Origin: Robiginitomaculum sp.
GTDB taxonomy: Bacteria > Pseudomonadota > Alphaproteobacteria > Caulobacterales > Maricaulaceae
Direction of reading: 5' to 3'
DNA length: 34,000 bases
NCBI GenBank assembly: GCA_021776675.1
Contig: JAJFFM010000214.1
Span: 1 to 34,000, forward strand
The notes under the pieces are model-generated. The model saw nothing but the letters and a program-made list of their open reading frames with translations, made no database searches and was not told where the DNA came from. Position numbers and translations under genes: made by a program. Below, piece after piece: positions 28,771 through 34,000 of the stretch; position 1 is the first letter of the stretch; each line of letters opens with the position of its first letter.

Positions 28771-29693
28771 TGGCAGTATTTTTTAAGCATATAGGATGGC
28801 GGTTAGAAGTGTTGGCCTATGATTTTATCCGCTTGCTGATGGTACCGTTCACCTTAAATCAAATATCTGGTTTTGCCGGATGGTTAATTGGGGTTATCGG
28901 CCCCAAAACATCAAAACACCATATAGCCAAGACCAATATGAAATTGGCATTTCCAGACGCGGATGATGCACAAATAGATACCTGGCTTAAGGAAAGCTGG
29001 AACCGTATGGGACGCACATTTGGCGAGTTTCCCTTGCTGGGTCGTATTAAGGTATTTGATAAAAACTCCAATGTCGAGGTCGTCGGGCTAGAAATACTGG
29101 AGAAATTAAAGCGCGACAAAAAAGGGGCGGTCTTAATCTCAGGTCATTTCGCCAATTGGGAATTGATGGCGGCAGTATTTTCTCAAGCCAAGCTGCCCGT
29201 GCGTGTGACTTACCGCCCGACCAATAATCCGTATTTCGATAAGCGTATCCGCGCACAAAGAAAAGCATATGGTATTGAACTTATGGTCGCCAAATCTGGC
29301 CCCAAAGGTGCCAAAGAGCTGATACAAGCATTGCGCATGGGCGATAGTGTAGCGCTGCTCAACGACCAGAAATTTAACGAAGGCATCGAGATTCCATTTT
29401 TCGGTCACGGCGCTATGACCGCCCCCGGCCCGACCCGTCTTGCCATGCAGACCGGCGCACCCCTCATCCCCATGTCAATCGTGCGCACAAGCGGCACAAA
29501 TTTCCGCGTGACCATCCACGAAGAAATTAAACCCGTGGATACAGGCAATAGCCCAGAAGATAAAAAGGCCGACATCCGCGCCACGGTCATAAAAATCACG
29601 CAGTTCATAGAAGACCAAATCCGCCAAAACCCTACCGACTGGTTCTGGGTCCACAGACGCTGGCCGAAAAATATGTATAAGCGGGAGCCTTAA
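28770..29693 (+). CDS. Lipid A biosynthesis lauroyl acyltransferase family protein
   Basis: SWNRMGRTFGEFPLL; VLISGHFANWELMAAVF; TYRPTNNPYFDKRI; DQKFNEGIEIPFFGHGAMTAPGPTRLAMQTGAPLIPM; C-terminus NPTDWFWVHRRWPK. Confidence 0.93.
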   Translation: MAVFFKHIGWRLEVLAYDFIRLLMVPFTLNQISGFAGWLIGVIGPKTSKHHIAKTNMKLAFPDADDAQIDTWLKESWNRMGRTFGEFPLLGRIKVFDKNSNVEVVGLEILEKLKRDKKGAVLISGHFANWELMAAVFSQAKLPVRVTYRPTNNPYFDKRIRAQRKAYGIELMVAKSGPKGAKELIQALRMGDSVALLNDQKFNEGIEIPFFGHGAMTAPGPTRLAMQTGAPLIPMSIVRTSGTNFRVTIHEEIKPVDTGNSPEDKKADIRATVIKITQFIEDQIRQNPTDWFWVHRRWPKNMYKREP

Positions 29694-29749
29694 CCGCATT
29701 GCGGAAATTCGCTTAAAGCTCAAAAACGCACACTGGAAAGTCGAGTTTA

Positions 29750-30172
29750 CTACAGCTGAGTAAGCTGTTGGAAAACACTTAACCTATCAGCAACTTGCCA
29801 ATGACCAGATATACGACTTCCTTCAAACTCATACATTGTTAGCCCTGACATTTTAATTTTCTTCCCTGTTGCAGGAATTCCCGGAATATCCCCTAAGTGC
29901 GTTCCGTGCCACGTCCAAGCAACGGCTACGCACCCATGTTCTTCAATCATCTTAACGACCGTGAAGACCTGATCAGGCGCCATAGCTCTTGATTGAACGA
30001 GACGTTCTTTGAAGCCCTCAACCGTTAGAACCTTACCGTCCCATGGATCACCGGGGTCATGTTTGATTGTGTATGTATCAGCTAGGTATTTACTGACACA
30101 TTCCACACGTCCGTCAGTCCATATATCTTTGAGGAAGTTTGCCAATATTTCTTTATTTGACGTATTGGTCAT
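29750..30172 (-). CDS. SnoaL-like / NTF2-fold polyketide cyclase-like protein
   Basis: NFLKDIWTDGRVECVSKYLADTYTIKHDPGDPW...VAVAWTWHGTHLGDIPGIPATGKKIKMSGLTMYEFEGSRISGHWQVADRL. Confidence 0.85.
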   Translation of the reverse strand: MTNTSNKEILANFLKDIWTDGRVECVSKYLADTYTIKHDPGDPWDGKVLTVEGFKERLVQSRAMAPDQVFTVVKMIEEHGCVAVAWTWHGTHLGDIPGIPATGKKIKMSGLTMYEFEGSRISGHWQVADRLSVFQQLTQL

Positions 30173-30618
30173 ACGGCACCCCCCAACACCATATGAGGCT
30201 GTTCATTGGATGTTTTCTCTCTTGAGATACCGCCTTCATCGACCCTGCATGTGATACGTTTGCGCATATTTGAGAAACTATCGAAACTCACAACGTCGAT
30301 AGGTTTTTCTAATTCCAATGTGAGTTGGTAACGGTTTCCTTTAGACTGCTTTTGCAGCCCAATAATTTCACCAACAATTTTTTGGCCAAGATAGACACCG
30401 TCTACGGTCTGGCCTATTTTTAACGTCGACAACATGGAGTTTGTTTGGGCGGCAGCATATAGACCGTTCCAATCTTTAAACCCGTGTTGATGGGCAAGTA
30501 TTTCCAGGGACTTACTATGATTGATTAAAACACCATTGTCAGTTAGCTCTGCTCTCAATCGTTTTGCTTGTTTTTTTAGCGTGCCGATTTGCGGCACTTG
30601 GGTATGGCTATCACTCAT
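30169..30618 (-). CDS. Glyoxalase-superfamily-associated protein (hypothetical)
   Basis: LKKQAKRLRAELTDNGVLINHSKSLEILAHQHGFKDWNGLYAA; 4-bp overlap with the downstream SnoaL-like gene suggests an operon. Confidence 0.65.
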   Translation of the reverse strand: MSDSHTQVPQIGTLKKQAKRLRAELTDNGVLINHSKSLEILAHQHGFKDWNGLYAAAQTNSMLSTLKIGQTVDGVYLGQKIVGEIIGLQKQSKGNRYQLTLELEKPIDVVSFDSFSNMRKRITCRVDEGGISREKTSNEQPHMVLGGAV

Positions 30619-30819
30619 CTTTGACCTTGTTCAGTTGAACATACACGGTTTGAATGGAGCTTGCATTGCCATCTATGCGCATGTTGCTGACATGAAAAGA
30701 TGATTAGAATTTAATGGACTTCACCATAGCTAAAAGCTTGCAAGCGGCAGGTGCCATAACCTTGCTGTCACCTAATATCTTCCGCGCAAAGTGTCAACCT
30801 TCGAATAACCTACGATATT

Positions 30820-30918
30820 GGCTCAACACCAACACCTTTATTTAGGTGCGAGTACCACGGTCATAAAAATCACAGAGTTCATAGAAGAGCAAATCCGCCA
30901 AAGCCCAACCGATTGGTT
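30820..30918. pseudogene. Chimeric remnant: divergent infC 3' end (minus sense) fused to a divergent lpxL 3' fragment (plus sense)
   Basis: 30820-30864 resembles 31259-31302 (infC stop region); 30855-30918 matches 29581-29644 with 6 differences in 64 nt. Confidence 0.88.
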
Positions 30919-31204
30919 ATTTCGTTGGTTTGTACTCTGCCGCAGCTTTCAAGGCTTCTGGTGTTGGAAACCATTTCTTTTTGCGGCTTCTTATGGGTAA
31001 GCATGTGACAATTACCGCTAAGATACCGGGAACATATAATATTGCTGCAGGATATTTTCCGGAAGGCAAATACTGAAAAACCAAATAACCCCCAACCAAG
31101 CCAACAATAATACTAATAACAAAGGCTTTAATTGCTGAACGTATTAATTGCTTAAAGCGTTCATGGTCTCTCGCTAAATCTTGTTCATCAATAATTTTGT
31201 TCAT
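30917..31204 (-). CDS. Small hypothetical membrane protein (two predicted TM helices)
   Basis: MNKIIDEQDLARDHERFKQLIRSAIKAFVISIIVGLVGGYLVFQYL...AAILYVPGILAVIVTCLPIRSRKKKWFPTPEALKAAAEYKPTK*. Confidence 0.65.
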   Translation of the reverse strand: MNKIIDEQDLARDHERFKQLIRSAIKAFVISIIVGLVGGYLVFQYLPSGKYPAAILYVPGILAVIVTCLPIRSRKKKWFPTPEALKAAAEYKPTK

Positions 31205-31275
31205 TGCGTCCCCTTTGAAGATTATTGTTGTAGAGTTTTATAACAGATGCAGCAGCACGGCTCAACACCAACACC

Positions 31276-31812
31276 CTATTTAGGCGCCAACACCATAGTC
31301 ATCAACCGTCCTTCGGTCTTGGGGGCGAATTCTACTTTGGCCGTTTCTTCGAAGTCTTCTTTGACACGGGTGAGCAAATCACGGCCTAGGTTCATATGGG
31401 CCATTTCGCGGCCACGGAAGCGGATAGTAACTTTTACCTTGTCCCCACGATCAAAGAATTTCTGCATGGCTTTGGTTTTAACCTTATAATCATGCACGTC
31501 GATATTTGGACGCATTTTAATTTCTTTGAGCTGTTGTTTCTTTTGGCGTTTTTTATTTGCAGACTTTTTTTTCTGCTCTTCAAACCGCATTTTACCATAA
31601 TCCAGAACTTTGCACACAGGCAAATCAGGGCTAGGCGCAACCTCAACCAAATCAAGCTTTACGGAACGGGCATAACCTAAGGCTTCGTCAACAGCGACGA
31701 CACCTTTCTTTTCACCGGTTTCTGTAATGAGTAAAACTTTGGACGATGTAATTTCATCGTTTATGCGCGGGCCCCGTTTTTTGGGCGGCGCGGCGTGTGG
31801 TCTTCGGGCTAT
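31276..31812 (-). CDS. infC: Translation initiation factor IF-3 with a non-canonical ATA start
   Basis: Hand-extended N-terminus (ATA)[81 protein letters not shown]; aggag SD five nt upstream of ATA. Confidence 0.93.
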   Translation of the reverse strand: MARRPHAAPPKKRGPRINDEITSSKVLLITETGEKKGVVAVDEALGYARSVKLDLVEVAPSPDLPVCKVLDYGKMRFEEQKKKSANKKRQKKQQLKEIKMRPNIDVHDYKVKTKAMQKFFDRGDKVKVTIRFRGREMAHMNLGRDLLTRVKEDFEETAKVEFAPKTEGRLMTMVLAPK

Positions 31813-31954
31813 GCTGGTCTCCTAAATAACTGCATTCATGTATCCTTTATTACGGTACGGCAAGAATATGGCGGTTTGCTACCGTTAATTCAAGAACTGA
31901 ATCAGGGTTTGCGGCGATTTTACGCAACTAGAGAAGTTTATTTGGCAGCGTGGT

Positions 31955-33112
31955 TTATTTACCACCAGCGTTTTTCAATGCCCGCTCATAAACGGCTAAT
32001 GTAGCGGATTTAAGGGCGGCGGCGGAATACTCTGTCTCTATGCGCTTACGCGCCGTCTTGGCGCGGGCCGCGTATTTGGTTTTAGGCAGAGCCAAAACCT
32101 TAGCTATTCCCTCCGCCAGTGCTTGACTATCGCTCGGTGTCACCAGATAGCCCCCTGCCCCGTCTATAATTGTCTCGCGCGCACCGCCGTGGTCGCTGGC
32201 CACGACCAGCCGTGCCATTGCCTGCGCTTCTGCCATAACCCGCCCAAAAGCTTCGGGATCAGTAGAGGCAGAAATCACCACATCCGCAGCCATGAGAGCC
32301 GCAGGCATAGAGCGGCTATGTCCGGCGAGGATGAGGCGGTTGCTAACACCGAGGGCTTCTGCTTTGGTTTCTATTTCTGCCACATAGTCGTCGCGCCCTT
32401 GCGCATCGCCGAGCAAAACCAGTACGGCTTTACCGCCAAGCAATTTAAGAGCTTCCACAGCTACCAACTGCCCTTTCCAGCGCGTTAACCGCCCCGGAAG
32501 CAGGATAGTCTTGTTGTCGCCAACTCCCCATTCTTGGCGTATGGCCGCAACATCCTTAACGGTCACCAATTTAGGATCAAACACTGACATATCGACGCCG
32601 CGCGGAATGACCACGATATTCCCCTCACCTTTACCTATGTCTACGCCGTGCTCTTTCAGGATATGGGCTTTGGTAAATTCTGAATTGGCGATGACAATAT
32701 CACCCTTGGCCATAACGGCATTGTATCTGCGTTTCAGCCCTGATTTCGCATTATAGATACCGTGATAGGTAGTGATAAACGGCGTATTGGTAGCTTTGGC
32801 CGCCGCCTTTGCCGGCCAAGCGGGTGCACGGGAACGCGCATGGACGATGTCTATTTTGTTGGTTTTGATAATGTCTATCAATGCTTTGGTGTTACCGCGA
32901 AGGGACATAGGGTTTTTACTGCCGACATTCAGCTTGTGCAGGATACCGCCTGCCGCCCGCAGTTCATCTTCTAACCGTCCACCGTTACAGACTACATGAG
33001 CACCATGCCCCGCCGCACCATGCCCAGCCTCGCTAAGCGCTTGCGCGACCTCAATCGTGGTGCGCTCAACCCCGCCTGCATTTAATTCCGGTAAGACTTG
33101 AAGAATGTTCAT
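31955..33112 (-). CDS. Glycosyltransferase family 4 protein
   Basis: MNILQVLPELNAGGVERTTIEVAQAL; ILLPGRLTRWKGQLVAVEAL; VISASTDPEAFGRVMAEAQAMARLVVASDHGGARETI. Confidence 0.93.
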   Translation of the reverse strand: MNILQVLPELNAGGVERTTIEVAQALSEAGHGAAGHGAHVVCNGGRLEDELRAAGGILHKLNVGSKNPMSLRGNTKALIDIIKTNKIDIVHARSRAPAWPAKAAAKATNTPFITTYHGIYNAKSGLKRRYNAVMAKGDIVIANSEFTKAHILKEHGVDIGKGEGNIVVIPRGVDMSVFDPKLVTVKDVAAIRQEWGVGDNKTILLPGRLTRWKGQLVAVEALKLLGGKAVLVLLGDAQGRDDYVAEIETKAEALGVSNRLILAGHSRSMPAALMAADVVISASTDPEAFGRVMAEAQAMARLVVASDHGGARETIIDGAGGYLVTPSDSQALAEGIAKVLALPKTKYAARAKTARKRIETEYSAAALKSATLAVYERALKNAGGK

Positions 33113-33156
33113 AACTGCCTTTAAAATACGTCAGATAGTTTGGAAAGTCACAAATC

Positions 33157-33984
33157 ATGTCAAATGCGTATAAAGTAAAATATTTATTATCCCCTGCTCT
33201 TGTAGGGCCTGCATTTGGCGGGCTTGATAAAAACCAAATTGCTTATAAGCAAAGTGTTGGCGTAAAACCCGGCATCAAGCCCGGTATCAAACCCGGTATC
33301 ATATGGTGCGGTGGTCTGAAATCCGACATGGACGGCAGCAAGGCCAGCGCCTTGCACGCATGGGCAGATACACAAGGGCGCACATTTACGCGGTTCGATT
33401 ATTTTGGCCACGGTAAATCCAGCGGCAGGTTCAGGGACGGCACGATTTCGCGCTGGGCGGCGGATACGGTACAGGTTATCGACGAGCTGACCCCCACCCA
33501 AAAATATGGCCCACAAATCATCGTCGGCTCATCCATGGGTGGTTGGACTACACTCCTCGCCGCTCTCGCGCGCCCCGAGCGTATTCACGCCCTCGTCTTG
33601 CTCGCACCTGCGCCGGACTTTACCGAAAAATTAATGTGGGCAAATTTCGACGAAGAGATACGCAGCACCATAATGCAAGATGGTATCTATTATGAACCGT
33701 CCGATTACGACGAACCTTACGAGATCAGCCGCGAGCTGATTTTAGATGGCCGCAATAACCTGCTCTTGGACGCGCCCATAAACATCACATGCCCCGTGCA
33801 CATCATCCAAGGCATGAGGGACACAAGCGTCCCCTACGGACACGCCCAGAAAGTCGCAGATGCTCTGGTGAGCGAAGACGTCAAACTAACATTGGTAGAA
33901 AACGGCGACCACAGTTTGTCAGGCGCGGCGGATTTAGAGCGTTTGTTCGAGACCATTATTGCAATTTCTCATACCATAATTTAG
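33157..33984 (+). CDS. Alpha/beta hydrolase
   Basis: IIWCGGLKSDMDGSKASALHAWADTQGRTFTRFDYFGHGKSSG; IIVGSSMGGWTTLLAAL nucleophile elbow GSSMGG. Confidence 0.9.
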   Translation: MSNAYKVKYLLSPALVGPAFGGLDKNQIAYKQSVGVKPGIKPGIKPGIIWCGGLKSDMDGSKASALHAWADTQGRTFTRFDYFGHGKSSGRFRDGTISRWAADTVQVIDELTPTQKYGPQIIVGSSMGGWTTLLAALARPERIHALVLLAPAPDFTEKLMWANFDEEIRSTIMQDGIYYEPSDYDEPYEISRELILDGRNNLLLDAPINITCPVHIIQGMRDTSVPYGHAQKVADALVSEDVKLTLVENGDHSLSGAADLERLFETIIAISHTII

Positions 33985-34000
33985 GCCAAACCCAAACAAC

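Noticed and set aside
30818-31000. ORF containing TTVIKITEFIEEQIRQSPTDW as a possible gene
   Set aside because: Only a truncated lpxL-derived fragment; no start context; treated as part of the chimeric scar.

Overview
Alphaproteobacterial chromosomal window, probably Caulobacterales/Hyphomonadaceae-like judging by gene content and order (not proven). It is mostly dense housekeeping sequence: YbbN-type thioredoxin tail, Lon-substrate-binding domain, Trm112-like, Spx/ArsC-like, UbiH-family, DEAD helicase, exported amidohydrolase, purD, xseA, DUF2093, M23 peptidase, chorismate mutase, sdhB, acyltransferase, GtrA, zapE, MscS-like channel, mdh, two tandem GNATs, DsbA-like, MAPEG, PmbA/TldE, CysQ-like fused to DUF4170, MsbA-like ABC exporter, DSP-like phosphatase, DUF374, waaA, lpxK, lpxL-like, infC, GT4 and an alpha/beta hydrolase. 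No CRISPR array, prophage, transposase or convincing new defence system was seen. The strongest unexplained signals are: (1) a chimeric scar at 30820-30918, where a divergent copy of the infC 3' end is joined to a divergent copy of the lpxL 3' end, as expected at a tandem-duplication junction; (2) an infC gene starting at ATA that the ORF track truncates by 54 codons; (3) an in-frame CysQ-DUF4170 fusion that keeps an internal Shine-Dalgarno/ATG; (4) a 24-bp tandem repeat spanning the pmbA stop and the cysQ start, with in-frame GTG codons; (5) a terminator-like perfect hairpin inside the first GNAT ORF just after mdh; (6) several long intergenic palindromic elements; (7) recurrent short in-frame tandem duplications near protein N-termini; (8) an overlooked 52-aa membrane micro-ORF overlapping zapE.
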